From: Phycisphaeraceae bacterium | GTDB taxonomy: Bacteria > Planctomycetota > Phycisphaerae > Phycisphaerales > Phycisphaeraceae | Reading direction: 5' to 3' | Length of the DNA: 43,607 nt | Assembly (NCBI GenBank): GCA_020849625.1 | Contig: JADLFV010000005.1 | Location: 1-43,607 of the forward strand | Shown here: positions 1 to 8,730 of the stretch, piece after piece | Position numbering within the stretch: position 1 is the first letter of the stretch | Layout: each line of letters opens with the position of its first letter | The notes under the pieces: generated by a model | The model's database searches: none | The model's input: only the letters and a program-made list of their open reading frames with translations | Told to the model about the DNA's origin: nothing | Program-made: the position numbers and the translations under genes

Positions 1-1
1 C

Positions 2-148
2 TTCGACGCCATCGGCTTGACGTACGTCCGCCCGTGCCCGGAATCCAAGCGTTCAGAAAGCCCCCCGGAAGTGGAAACACGATGGGGCGGCCTGACAGGC
101 GCGTCGCCTACCGGCTCTATGGGGCCTTGCCGACGCTGGCCTTCCTGA
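2..148 (+). CDS. 3' end of an unidentified gene (partial)
   Basis: This reading frame is open from the window edge to a TGA at 146-148. Its first 20 or so codons almost all end in G or C (peptide begins FDAIGLTYVRP), as the real genes here do, while later codons are less biased. No domain can be recognised in 48 residues. The overlapping frame 1 is also open to 225 but is arginine-rich and looks like a shadow. Low confidence; the upstream sequence would settle it. Confidence 0.35.
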   Translation, partial: FDAIGLTYVRPCPESKRSESPPEVETRWGGLTGASPTGSMGPCRRWPS

Positions 149-220
149 TGTGTCGCTTCGCTGCGCGCGTGGCGGGTCTGGGCCGATCGGATCCGTCACG
201 GCGCGGCGAGGCGATTTTTG

Positions 221-264
221 ATTGAGGATTTTTGATTTTGGATTGTCAATCCAAAATCCTCAAT
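221..264. repeat. short-word inverted repeat, possible terminator
   Basis: ATTTTGGATTG (235-245) is followed after one base by its exact complement CAATCCAAAAT (247-257). An outer pair ATTGAGGA (221-228) / TCCTCAAT (257-264) encloses it with a bulge. The arms are built from a repeated GATTTTTGATT-like word. It lies just beyond the stop of the minus-strand PEP-CTERM gene, so it may end that transcript, but it also belongs to the series of word-based inverted repeats seen in other gaps. Confidence 0.7.
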
Positions 265-297
265 CAGACGGCCTCAACAGCGGCCGAAGCCGCTCAA

Positions 298-1596
298 TCA
301 ACAATGCGGCTGTCGCCGCTTCAACATCATCAGCAGTCCGCCGGTCGCCAGCAGGGCGGTGGCCGGTTCGGGAACTTCCTTGATCGACTGGGAGATGGCC
401 TGAAGGGCGTAGGCATTTTCGTTGGTCAGGAACAGTTTGCCGGCTTTGAGAACCAGGAAGTCGAACTGGACTTTGTCGGTGCCCTTGTTGTCGTTGGCGT
501 CCACGTCGGTCTGGGCCTGGTCGGAGACATGGGTGATGAAGGGCACGCCGAGAATGGTGCCGGCCCCGGTGACTTCGACATAGTGCGCGCCGCCGTTGAC
601 GTAATAGAATTCCAGTTCAACGTCTTCGCCGTTGGCCAGTTCGTTCTGAATCCATGCCCAGGTCAGGGCGCCTTGTCCTTCGGAGGTCACGCCATGCGCG
701 GTGTAGTCGTCATCGCCGTCGAGCGTGCCGCCGGCCCCGTCACCGCCTGCGGTGTTGTTGGCGCCGCCGCCGACGTGTTTGACGTCGAGATTGGCATCCA
801 GCCCCGTGTCGTTGAGATATTTGAGCTTGCCGTCAAGTGGCCAGACGCCATCGCCGACGGTGCGGCTGGTGACGTTGCGGTTCATGGCCTGTTCGAGCTT
901 GCCGACCAGAGTATTGTTGGGGTTGTCGGTCCTGATGCCGGGATTGTTGGGGTCAGGCACGGCCAGGCCCTGGGTGTTCTTGAGCCAGGTAAGGCTGTTG
1001 GCCACGGCGGCTGGAGCGCACTGGTTGCGAGCGGCCTGCACGTTGGGGTGCCCGAATTGATACACCAGACCACCCAGTCCGGGAGCGGAGAAATTGAAGA
1101 TGACGTCGCTCAGGTCAGGACCGGCTCGATAGCCACTGACCGGGTCGGCTCCACCACCCACGGCGTTATCCACGTTGCCCACGCTCCAACTGCTCAAGGG
1201 GCCGGTGTAGAACGTGGTGGGCGCAGCCGAGTAATCAATGCTGAGACTGGCGCCGCTGATATTCAACCCGTCGGCAGCGCCGGTGAAATTGAAGTTGGTG
1301 GAGATGGTGTTGGCATCGGACTGAAGCAGATCGAACACGGGCAGGTTCTGCACGACCCAGTTGCTGCCGTCGTAAACGTTGACGAAGCCGCTGCTCATGC
1401 TGGTGGTCAAGTTCAGCAGGGAGCGGTCGATGGTGATCTGGCCGATGCTCGAATCGGCTCCCCCGCGCAGATCGACCTGATCGATGGTGACACCCTGTCC
1501 GGGACTGATTGTGAGAGCAGAGGCATCCCAGACCTGGGTCGTCACGAACAGCGCAGCGACCAGTAAAAGACCTACGTATTTCCCATGTGTTTGCAT
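298..1596 (-). CDS. exported PEP-CTERM protein with C39/papain-like domain
   Basis: The start at 1596 was chosen because GGAGG lies just upstream (about 1602-1607) and it gives a signal peptide directly (MQTHGKYVGLLLVAALF, then VWDASA). Upstream in-frame ATGs lack both. The 432-residue product has an N-terminal beta-rich half, then a region with NQCAPAAVANSLTWL (Cys about 193), GGAHYVEVTG (His about 338) and HVSDQAQTDVDAND (Asp about 359). The order Cys-His-Asp and the surrounding residues resemble C39-like cysteine peptidases; this is pattern reading, not a search. The C-terminus is a PEP-CTERM sorting signal: VPEPATALL, a hydrophobic stretch, then KRRQPHC. Expected fate is export and processing by an exosortase at the cell surface. 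No partner gene is adjacent. Peptidase activity is an inference. Confidence 0.85.
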   Translation of the reverse strand: MQTHGKYVGLLLVAALFVTTQVWDASALTISPGQGVTIDQVDLRGGADSSIGQITIDRSLLNLTTSMSSGFVNVYDGSNWVVQNLPVFDLLQSDANTISTNFNFTGAADGLNISGASLSIDYSAAPTTFYTGPLSSWSVGNVDNAVGGGADPVSGYRAGPDLSDVIFNFSAPGLGGLVYQFGHPNVQAARNQCAPAAVANSLTWLKNTQGLAVPDPNNPGIRTDNPNNTLVGKLEQAMNRNVTSRTVGDGVWPLDGKLKYLNDTGLDANLDVKHVGGGANNTAGGDGAGGTLDGDDDYTAHGVTSEGQGALTWAWIQNELANGEDVELEFYYVNGGAHYVEVTGAGTILGVPFITHVSDQAQTDVDANDNKGTDKVQFDFLVLKAGKLFLTNENAYALQAISQSIKEVPEPATALLATGGLLMMLKRRQPHC

Positions 1597-1820
1597 CTTA
1601 ATCCTCCAAAAAGTGGTGGGCATTGCGCAATCAACTGACACGCAGCACACGGCTGGGTGTGAAATGATGTCGCGGGGTTTGCCTTCAGCAGGGAAGATCA
1701 AACCAATGCCGCGACTGGAACGATTATAAGTATCTGGCAGGACCGTGCAAGATAATTTTGGGTTAGTGTGGCGGAAAAACGCGGGCCAGACGTGGGCTGG
1801 AGCTTCGCTACACTTGTGCC

Positions 1821-2789
1821 ATGCCCCTGCTGAAACCCACCCAGCTCGAAGAAGCGGCCGAACTGCTGCGAGGCGGGCAGGTGGTGGCCATGCCCACGGA
1901 GACGGTTTACGGGCTGGCGGCCTTGGCGATGAACCTGCCGGCCGTGGCCAAGGTGTTCAAACTGAAAGGTCGGCCGCGATTTGATCCGCTGATCGTACAT
2001 GCCGCCAGCATGCGGCAGGCGTTCGAACTGGCCGCGGACGTTCCGCCGCTGGCGTATCGGTTGGCGGAGTCATTCTGGCCGGGGCCGCTGACGCTGGTGC
2101 TGGAGAAAGTGGCAGCAATCGATGATCTGGTGACGGCAGGCCTGACCACCGTGGCCCTGCGCGTGCCGGATCATACGCTGGCGCAAGAGCTTATAGCGGC
2201 GGCGGGGGGGGTGCTGGCGGCCCCCAGTGCCAATCGCTTCGGCGGCATCAGCCCGACCCGGCCGCAGCATGTTCTGCAGGAACTGGGAAACAGCGTACCC
2301 GTACTGGATGGCGGGCCGTGCAGGCGGGGCGTCGAGTCCACGGTGGTGGCGGTCTGCGGTGAGCAGCACCCGGTCGTGTTGAGGCTGGGCGCGATTACTG
2401 TGGAGCAATTGAGCGACGTCTTGGGTCGGCCATTGGAGGTGCGCAACAGCAGCGATCAGCCACAGACCCCGGGGGTTCCGGGGGCGCCCGGCATGTTGAG
2501 CAGGCACTATGCCCCCCGCACGCCGCTGGTTCTGGTCGAGCGGTTCGAACAACCTGCGACAGGCCAACGAGTTGGCGCGTTGAGTCTGGATCAGAGCCCG
2601 GTCGGCTACACAGTGATCGAGCGTTTGGCGACCGCCGGCGATCTGGTGGAGGCGGCAGCGAACTTGTTCGCGGCGATGCGGCGACTGGATGAGGCGGACC
2701 TGACCCGTATCGAGGCCATCCTGGTGCCGGAGCAGGGACTGGGTCGCGCCATCAACGACCGCTTGCGGAGAGCGGCTTATGATTCTTAA
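1821..2789 (+). CDS. L-threonylcarbamoyladenylate synthase, Sua5 type
   Basis: This cytoplasmic enzyme makes threonylcarbamoyl-AMP from threonine, bicarbonate and ATP, the first step of the tRNA t6A37 modification for ANN codons. The N-terminal YrdC domain (about residues 10-200) shows MPTETVYGLA, KLKGRPRFDPLIVH, FWPGPLTLVL, APSANRFGGISPT and RGVESTVV, all hallmarks of the family. The C-terminal third carries a Sua5-type domain after the linker PGMLSRHYAPRTPLVLV, so at 322 residues it is the long Sua5 form rather than short TsaC. The ATG at 1821 gives the expected family start, though no strong ribosome site precedes it. It is divergent from the PEP-CTERM gene, with about 220 bp of shared upstream DNA. 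Confidence 0.95.
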   Translation: MPLLKPTQLEEAAELLRGGQVVAMPTETVYGLAALAMNLPAVAKVFKLKGRPRFDPLIVHAASMRQAFELAADVPPLAYRLAESFWPGPLTLVLEKVAAIDDLVTAGLTTVALRVPDHTLAQELIAAAGGVLAAPSANRFGGISPTRPQHVLQELGNSVPVLDGGPCRRGVESTVVAVCGEQHPVVLRLGAITVEQLSDVLGRPLEVRNSSDQPQTPGVPGAPGMLSRHYAPRTPLVLVERFEQPATGQRVGALSLDQSPVGYTVIERLATAGDLVEAAANLFAAMRRLDEADLTRIEAILVPEQGLGRAINDRLRRAAYDS

Positions 2790-2861
2790 GCTCCTGTTGA
2801 ACATTTGCTTACGACTAATTCGGACCCCAGAGGGACTGCGAAACAGGCAAGGAATCAAGGA

Positions 2862-2932
2862 GACAAGGGGACAAGGGGACTTAGGCCGCAGGCGTCCTGC
2901 GCGCAATCACCTTGTCGCCTTGTCCCCTTGTC
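2862..2932. repeat. short-word inverted repeat with inner hairpin
   Basis: GACAAGGGGACAAGG at 2862-2876 recurs as its exact complement at 2918-2932 (15 bp). The arms are made of the word GACAAGG in imperfect tandem. A separate hairpin CGCAGG-CGT-CCTGCG (2887-2901) sits in the middle. It occupies the 285-bp gap between sua5 and the P-type ATPase gene. It has no T-tract, so a simple terminator is unlikely. Confidence 0.75.
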
Positions 2933-3074
2933 TTCCTCCACCACCCCCCGAGTTGACATATCTGCTTTCTGCGGCTCTATTTTCCTTCTTCCGTGAACCG
3001 CTGGGCCGCCCCGGCGTAACTAGTCAGTCCGCGGACGCTCTGGTTGCCGTCTGCGCCAAGGAGGCTCGCTGCCC

Positions 3075-5057
3075 ATGGCTCACGATTTTGTGAAGAGTGA
3101 ATTACAACTCGAGGCTCAGACCGGCCGCGTCAGTCTTGAAATCATGGCCACGCTCTTTGGCGGCGTGCTGCTGATCTGCGCCCTGGTGGCCAAGCTGACA
3201 TTCGATTCACCGCACAACAGCGCCATGCTCGCCGCTGCGGCCGCCATCCTGCTGGGGGCACCGCTGGTGATCGTGGCGATCAAGGATCTGTGGGCCGGCC
3301 ACATGCACATGAACGAGCTGGTGGCTCTGGCGGTGTTCGCGGCTTTCGTCTTCGGCGAATATCTCGAAGCCGGCGTCATCGCTTTCTTCATGATCCTCTC
3401 CGTGCTGATCGAAAACCGCACTGCATTGGGCGCTCAAGCCCACATCGAAGCCCTGGTCCGCATCACGCCCACCCGCGCCAACAAGCTGGAGAACGGCAGC
3501 GAAGTCGAAACTGAAGCCCGACATCTCAAACCCGGCGATGTCGTCCGCGTGCGTCCCGGCGACAACATCCCCGCGGACGGCCGCATCATCTCGGGCCAGT
3601 CCACCGTCAATCAGGCCAATATCACCGGCGAATCGCTGCCCGTCGATAAAAACGTCGGCGACGATGTCTTCGGCGGCACCATCAACGTCACCGGCGTCAT
3701 GGACGTCCAGGTGACCAAGGCCGGCGAAGACACCACGCTGGGCAAGGTCAAAGACCTGATCATCCAGGCTGAATCAACGCGCATTCCCATCATGCGCATG
3801 ATCGACCGCTATGCCGGCTGGTACACGCCGACGGTGCTGATGCTCGTGGGCATTGTGTGGTTCTTCACCAGCCAGTCCGGCGAGCGCGATGCCGCCACGC
3901 AGCGGGCCATCGCCATGCTGGTGATCGCCTGTCCCTGTCCGCTGATCCTGGCCACGCCGACGGCGATGGTCGCTGCCATCAGTGCCGCGTCGCGCTTAGG
4001 CGTTTACGTCAAGAGCGTGATCGACCTGGAGTCGGCCCGCAACGTCACCGCCATGGTGTTCGACAAGACCGGCACGCTGACCACCGGCGAACTGCAGGTT
4101 ACTCGCCTAGCGCCCAAGAGCGGCGTCGAAGGCGCCGACCTGCTGGCGGCCGCGGCGGCGGTGGAGCAGAACTCGCGGCACCCGGTGGCGAGAGCGGTGG
4201 TTAACGTGGCGCGTCAGGCGCGGATGAAGCCGGCGCAAACCACGGATTTCACCGAGCAGGCCGGCAAGGGCGTCAGTGCCCGCGTGGGCGACAATGTTGT
4301 GCGTGTCGGCCGCGGCCAGTGGGTGATCGAGCAGGGCGTCGATCCGGAAACCAAGGCTGCCATCGAGGATACCTTGATGTCCAGCGAGGCCGACGGCCTC
4401 TCGACGCTGTTCGTAACCCGCAACAACGTGCTGCTGGGCTGGATCGGCCTGGCGGACAACACCCGCCCCGAAGCCGCCGCGGCCATGGATGAGCTGCGCC
4501 AGCAGGGCCTCAAGCGATTGATCATCGTCACCGGCGACCGCGAGTCGGTGGCCAAGCGCGTCGCCGCTCAGATGCACACCGAATATCGGGCCCAGGTGCT
4601 GCCAGCCCAGAAGCTGGAGATGGTGGGCGAACTGAAAGCACGCGGCCATCGCGTGGCGGTGATCGGCGACGGTGTCAACGACGCGCCTGCCCTCAAGGCC
4701 GGTGACATCTCCATCGCCATGGGCGCCGCCGGCAGCGACGTGGCGATTCACTCGGCCACCATCGCCCTGATGAACAACAACCTCAACCGCATCCCCTTCA
4801 TCATCCGCCTGTCGCGGCTGACCTCCAACGTGATCAAGCAGAACATGATCTTCGCGGTGGCGTTCATCATCCTGGTGATCTCGCTGGCCGCGGCCGGCTA
4901 CGTGGCCCCGATCGTGGCGGCCCTGCTGCACGTGGTCAGCACGCTGGTGGTGGTGTTCAACAGCGCCCGCCTGGTGCGCAGCGGCGAGGAGATCGAGCAG
5001 GCCGAGCACGAGGCGATGGAAGCCACGCTCCAGCGGGCCAAGCCCGCTATCGCGTAA
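3075..5057 (+). CDS. P1B-type heavy-metal translocating ATPase
   Basis: This inner-membrane pump exports a transition-metal ion at the cost of ATP. The 660 residues contain the actuator motif TGES (184-187), the metal-site CPC (286-288, in [13 protein letters not shown]), the phosphorylated Asp330 in [10 protein letters not shown], the P1B-specific HP dipeptide in [11 protein letters not shown], and [10 protein letters not shown] (from 531). CPC fits Cu- or Zn-group pumps. The last membrane helix reads [17 protein letters not shown]; it lacks the classical Cu-ATPase MxxSS signature and is closer to Zn/Cd types, so the ion is undecided. No N-terminal HMA domain or CxxC metal-binding motif is present; the protein begins almost directly with membrane helices. 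The start at 3075 has AAGGAGG about 10 bases upstream. No metal regulator lies nearby. Confidence 0.93.
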   Translation: MAHDFVKSELQLEAQTGRVSLEIMATLFGGVLLICALVAKLTFDSPHNSAMLAAAAAILLGAPLVIVAIKDLWAGHMHMNELVALAVFAAFVFGEYLEAGVIAFFMILSVLIENRTALGAQAHIEALVRITPTRANKLENGSEVETEARHLKPGDVVRVRPGDNIPADGRIISGQSTVNQANITGESLPVDKNVGDDVFGGTINVTGVMDVQVTKAGEDTTLGKVKDLIIQAESTRIPIMRMIDRYAGWYTPTVLMLVGIVWFFTSQSGERDAATQRAIAMLVIACPCPLILATPTAMVAAISAASRLGVYVKSVIDLESARNVTAMVFDKTGTLTTGELQVTRLAPKSGVEGADLLAAAAAVEQNSRHPVARAVVNVARQARMKPAQTTDFTEQAGKGVSARVGDNVVRVGRGQWVIEQGVDPETKAAIEDTLMSSEADGLSTLFVTRNNVLLGWIGLADNTRPEAAAAMDELRQQGLKRLIIVTGDRESVAKRVAAQMHTEYRAQVLPAQKLEMVGELKARGHRVAVIGDGVNDAPALKAGDISIAMGAAGSDVAIHSATIALMNNNLNRIPFIIRLSRLTSNVIKQNMIFAVAFIILVISLAAAGYVAPIVAALLHVVSTLVVVFNSARLVRSGEEIEQAEHEAMEATLQRAKPAIA

Positions 5058-5065
5058 TGGCATTT

Positions 5066-5324
5066 AACCGCAGAGGCGCAGAGGACGCAGAGGAATGCAA
5101 AAGCAGCTCGGATTTAGGCTCCGTCGGAAAACAAGGTTATGTTCCAGTGGGGTGGCCGTCTCGGCCGCCAGCGGGCGAGACGCCCGCTCCACCTTCAGTT
5201 TCCCGACAGGGCCTAGAAGGAAGCCAGGAATACAGGAAGGAACACTGAATCCCATCATTCATGGGTTCCTGGTTTCCTTCTCTTCTTCATTGCCTTCCTC
5301 CGCGCCCTCTGCGCCTCTGCGGTT
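5066..5324. repeat. nested inverted-repeat element
   Basis: This fills the whole gap between two convergent genes. Outer arms: AACCGCAGAGGCGCAGAGG (5066-5084) and its exact complement (5306-5324), extending to about 35 bp with three mismatches. Inside lie a hairpin AGCGGGCG-AGA-CGCCCGCT (5170-5188) flanked by GGTGG and CCACC, and a second inverted repeat, GAAGGAAGCCAGGAA (5217-5231) against TTCCTGGTTTCCTTC (5265-5279, one mismatch). Three unrelated words are therefore nested in about 260 bp. No credible gene is present. It could serve as a bidirectional transcription barrier. Confidence 0.8.
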
Positions 5325-5328
5325 CAAT

Positions 5329-6408
5329 TCATCCCACTTCGCGCTTCTGGAACAGGGCGATGGCGACAGCGAGGATGGCGGTCAACTGCAAGGCCGCGTA
5401 GGCCGAGACGTTCAGGACGTAGCCCGTGGTGAACGGGTTGTCCTGCGTGATGGCGTCGGCCGGCCAGAGGAATTGCAGGTTGGGAAAGACCATGTACATC
5501 GCCTGGGCGGCGCTGTAAACCAGCCGCACGGGCGTGCCCAGGTCGGTCTGCCAGATGGCGCTGAAGCTGGCGGCCACGCCCAGATCGTGCGGCAGCGAAA
5601 GCTTGTAATTGACGTACTGGGCCAGCGACTGGGTGATCAATCCCAGCGCGAACAGGCCGACGCAGACCATCAACGTCATCACCTGGCCCAATCGCGTGGA
5701 CGCAGCCACCGCAGCCGCAGCCAGCAGCAGCACGGCTTCATGCACCATGATCAGGCCGATGGCGATCTGAGCCATGCGGCCGTCGTTGATGACAAACTCG
5801 TGCCAGGGCGTCTGCAGCACCCAGCCTTTGCCCAGCACCAGCACGCCGGCGAAGGCCAGCGTTTCGGTGATCGCCAGCGTTACGATGAAGGTCGAAGTGA
5901 ACACGCGGCGAAGGTAGTAGTTGCCCCAGGTCGCCAGGATCAACGACAGCACGCCTGCCCCGAAACCGAAGCTGATGACCGGGCCGTCGAGACGATCGCT
6001 GGCGGTGCTCATCACTTCATGGCGCACGGTCAAAAGCAGAATGAGACTGAGGATGTAGCAACTGAGCATGATAGCCGCGCCCACGCCGACGAATTTGCCC
6101 AGCACGAAGACGGGGCGGTTGACCGGCTTGCTGACGACGGTGAGCACAGTCTTGTTTTCGATCTCGCGGCTGATCACGCCGGTGGCGGTGAAAGCCGCCA
6201 GCAGCAGGCCGATCAGGGCGATGGTGCTCAGGCCCATGTCCAGCAGCATTTTGTCATCGCCGGGCCCGGACACCTCCATGGAGTAGGCGCTGAGCATGAC
6301 GTTGAGCACGAGCATCAGCGCCCCCAGCAGGACCAGCACGCTGAAGATCGGCTGACGAATGGACTCGACGAACGTGTTACGGGCGATGGTGGTCAATTGC
6401 CTGAGCAT
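5329..6408 (-). CDS. ABC-2 type transporter permease
   Basis: This is an integral membrane subunit of an ABC exporter, 359 residues with about six to seven hydrophobic segments. It opens with a short cytoplasmic helix (MLRQLTTIARNTFVESIRQP) and a first membrane span typical of ABC-2 permeases. The cytoplasmic coupling segment ISREIENKTVLTVVSKPVNR followed by PVFVLGKFVG closely parallels ITRELEQRQIFLTMSKPVSR in the permease at 12597-14423, so the two look related. It has no ATPase of its own; the ATPase at 11035-12441 is the nearest candidate partner. It is divergent from the SPFH/ABC gene run, with about 130 bp between starts, most of it an inverted repeat. No clear ribosome site precedes the ATG. 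Confidence 0.85.
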   Translation of the reverse strand: MLRQLTTIARNTFVESIRQPIFSVLVLLGALMLVLNVMLSAYSMEVSGPGDDKMLLDMGLSTIALIGLLLAAFTATGVISREIENKTVLTVVSKPVNRPVFVLGKFVGVGAAIMLSCYILSLILLLTVRHEVMSTASDRLDGPVISFGFGAGVLSLILATWGNYYLRRVFTSTFIVTLAITETLAFAGVLVLGKGWVLQTPWHEFVINDGRMAQIAIGLIMVHEAVLLLAAAAVAASTRLGQVMTLMVCVGLFALGLITQSLAQYVNYKLSLPHDLGVAASFSAIWQTDLGTPVRLVYSAAQAMYMVFPNLQFLWPADAITQDNPFTTGYVLNVSAYAALQLTAILAVAIALFQKREVG

Positions 6409-6431
6409 GATGGATTATCATACACCAGTGA

Positions 6432-6526
6432 AAGTGAAAAGCGGAAAGTGAAAAGCCCACAACGGCTCCTGGTCGCGGCCGGAGGTCTTTTCCCTTTTTC
6501 CCTTTTTCACTTCTCGCTTTTCACTT
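6432..6526. repeat. short-word inverted repeat between divergent genes
   Basis: AAGTGAAAAGCG (6432-6443) is exactly complementary to CGCTTTTCACTT (6515-6526). Both arms extend imperfectly as tandem copies of GTGAAAAG/GGAAAAG words over about 28-35 bases. It lies between the divergent starts of the ABC permease (6408) and the first SPFH gene (6543), so any promoters there overlap it. No protein-coding content is seen. Confidence 0.75.
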
Positions 6527-6542
6527 TTCCTGAGGCCTCCGC

Positions 6543-8672
6543 ATGAGTGAAGACCAGACAACGTATCAACGAGCGATGACCGCGGCCCTGGCGGGTCTGC
6601 TGACGCAGGTGGTGCTGACGGTGGTGATGGGGCTGCTGGGACTGTATTCCCAGTCGCCGGCCCTGCACGCCGCGGCCTTGCACTTTCTCGGCGGCGTGCC
6701 CATCTGGATCATCCTGGCCATCCTGTTCCATCAGCAGAAGCAGGAGCGCGTCGAGGCCCTGGAGGCCGAGCAACTGGCTGAGGCCGACGCCCGATCGGCT
6801 GCGATCTTCAACGAGGCCGGCGAGCAACTGCGCTACGCCCGCAAACGCCTGGCCAACCTCGTCAAGTGGTGGTTGAACATCGTGAGCCTGGGTGTGGCGG
6901 CCTACCTGCTGACCGTGGGCGGCATCTATCTGTGGCGGGCGTACAAGGCGCTGCAGGATCAGTCGCTTCAGGTTAATGCCATTGGCGTCAACCGCAACAT
7001 GGCGGTGCTGACGGTGGTGGGCGTGGCGGTGGCGTTCGTGGCGTTCCTGGTGGCGCGCTACGTGGCGGGTATGACGAAGGTCAGAGCCTGGCAGCCGCTG
7101 CGCGGTGGAGCCGGTTACCTGATGGGCTGCGCCGTGGTGGCGATGCTGCTGGTGGCCGCGGCGGCGTATGCCTACCTCGGCTCGACCAACGACGGCTTTG
7201 TGTGGGCGGCGGTGGTGATCCCCGCCATGATGGTGCTGTTGGGCATCGAAATCGTGCTGTCGTTCACCTTCGGGATGTATCGGCCGCGCAAGCCGGGCGA
7301 AGCGCCCAAGCCGGCCTTTGAATCACGCCTGCTGGGCTGGCTGACCCGGCCTGAGTCGATCGGCAAGATCATCGGCGAGACGATCAACTATCAGTTCGGC
7401 TTCGAGATCAGCGCGTCGTGGTTCTATCGCCTGCTGAGCAAGGCCATCACGCCGCTGATCGTACTGGGCGTGCTGGTGCTGGTGGGGCTGTCGAGCCTGG
7501 TGATCGTGGGGCCGCACCAGAACGCGGTGATCACCCGCTTCGGCGCATTTGAGAGTGTGCAGCCGCCGGGAGCGCACTTCAAGCTGCCCTGGCCGATCGA
7601 TCGCGTGGAGAAGTACGACGTGTACAAGGTGCAGTCGATCGACGTGGCGACCGGCGAGTTGCAGGAGTTGAAGCCCGATGTGGCCATCCTGTGGACCAAT
7701 CAGCACGCCGGCGAGGAAAAGACATTCTTCGTCACGCCTGAGCCGATCGAGCAGGGATTGCCCCCGGAAGGTGAACATGCGGCCGCCAGTCCGGATCAAA
7801 CAACTTCCGGGGGGGCCGGAGCGATCGCGGCCGGTCAGATCGGGGCCCGGGTGACGATCCAGTACCGCATCAATGACCTGGAGCAATACGTGCGCGGTGA
7901 CGGCACGGCCGAGAAACCCGAGCAACTGCTGCAGCGCCAGGCGGAGCGGGTGGTGACCGAATTTTTCGCCACGCACAACACCGACAACCTGCTGTCGATG
8001 TCGCGTGTGGATGCTGACGGCATGATGGTCAAGCAGTTGAAGCCCGCGGCCGAGAAGCTGGGCCTGGAGGTGCTGACCGCGGCGATCACCTCGCTGCACC
8101 CGCCGCAGGAAGGCGACGTGGCTAAGGCGTTCCTGAAGCAGATTGATGCTGATATCCAGAAGCAGGCAGCCATCGAGGATGCTGAGAAGGACGCGGTGAC
8201 CACGCTGACGCAGGTGGCCGGCTCGCGCCAAATGGCGATGAAGGTCGCCGATGCGATCCGTGAAGCGGACAGTCTGCTGACCCGCCTCAATGCGGTGCGC
8301 TCGGCCAACAACTACGACGCGGCCGAGGCCTCCAGGCTCTCCGATGCTCTGGCCCAGCAGCAGGCGGACATCGAGAAGCTGATGGACGAAGCCGGCGGCG
8401 AAGCGGTGGGGCTGATCTACCAGGCCCGGGCCTATCGCTGGCAGCACGCCATGGGCGAGCGCGCCCGCGCCATGCGCACGCTGGCCAAGATGCCGCTCTA
8501 CCAGCAGGCCCCGCGCTACTATCGCACCCGTGAATACCTCAACGCCCTGCGCCAAAGCATGCAGAACGGGCGCAAGATCGTGCTGACCACGCCCGATGCG
8601 GAAGAAGCCACGGTGCGGCTGCAACTGGAGGATCAGACGGTCAACCTCGGCGTGTTCGACAGCGGACAGTGA
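6543..8672 (+). CDS. SPFH/band-7 membrane protein with extra N-terminal spans
   Basis: This is the largest of three consecutive SPFH proteins (709 residues). The first 300 or so residues hold about six hydrophobic segments (for example LLTQVVLTVVMGLLGLY and WWLNIVSLGVAAYLLTVGG), unusual for the family, followed by a further span (LIVLGVLVLVGLSSLVIVG) leading directly into the SPFH domain: VGPHQNAVITRFGAFESVQP, then PGAHFKLPWPIDRVEKYDVY. This matches the HflK pattern. After the SPFH core comes a long charged helical region (about 550-690) probably forming a coiled coil. Such proteins oligomerise into membrane cages and scaffolds that control proteases or lipid domains. The substrate here is unknown. 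It heads a run of six same-strand genes including an ABC exporter. The ATG at 6543 follows GAGG. Confidence 0.85.
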   Translation: MSEDQTTYQRAMTAALAGLLTQVVLTVVMGLLGLYSQSPALHAAALHFLGGVPIWIILAILFHQQKQERVEALEAEQLAEADARSAAIFNEAGEQLRYARKRLANLVKWWLNIVSLGVAAYLLTVGGIYLWRAYKALQDQSLQVNAIGVNRNMAVLTVVGVAVAFVAFLVARYVAGMTKVRAWQPLRGGAGYLMGCAVVAMLLVAAAAYAYLGSTNDGFVWAAVVIPAMMVLLGIEIVLSFTFGMYRPRKPGEAPKPAFESRLLGWLTRPESIGKIIGETINYQFGFEISASWFYRLLSKAITPLIVLGVLVLVGLSSLVIVGPHQNAVITRFGAFESVQPPGAHFKLPWPIDRVEKYDVYKVQSIDVATGELQELKPDVAILWTNQHAGEEKTFFVTPEPIEQGLPPEGEHAAASPDQTTSGGAGAIAAGQIGARVTIQYRINDLEQYVRGDGTAEKPEQLLQRQAERVVTEFFATHNTDNLLSMSRVDADGMMVKQLKPAAEKLGLEVLTAAITSLHPPQEGDVAKAFLKQIDADIQKQAAIEDAEKDAVTTLTQVAGSRQMAMKVADAIREADSLLTRLNAVRSANNYDAAEASRLSDALAQQQADIEKLMDEAGGEAVGLIYQARAYRWQHAMGERARAMRTLAKMPLYQQAPRYYRTREYLNALRQSMQNGRKIVLTTPDAEEATVRLQLEDQTVNLGVFDSGQ

Positions 8673-8730
8673 ACGCAACAGACAAGGCGCGGGAAAGGCC
8701 GCGCGGTTTCGATTTTCAGGAAACGCAACG

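Noticed and set aside
232..1566. 444-codon plus-strand ORF antisense to the PEP-CTERM gene
   Set aside because: It overlaps a gene with signal peptide, domain pattern and sorting tail; its own translation is low-complexity Gly/Val/His-rich with no family.
5057..5258. Short ORFs on both strands in the gap after the P-type ATPase
   Set aside because: They consist of the nested repeat element itself; no ribosome site or family.
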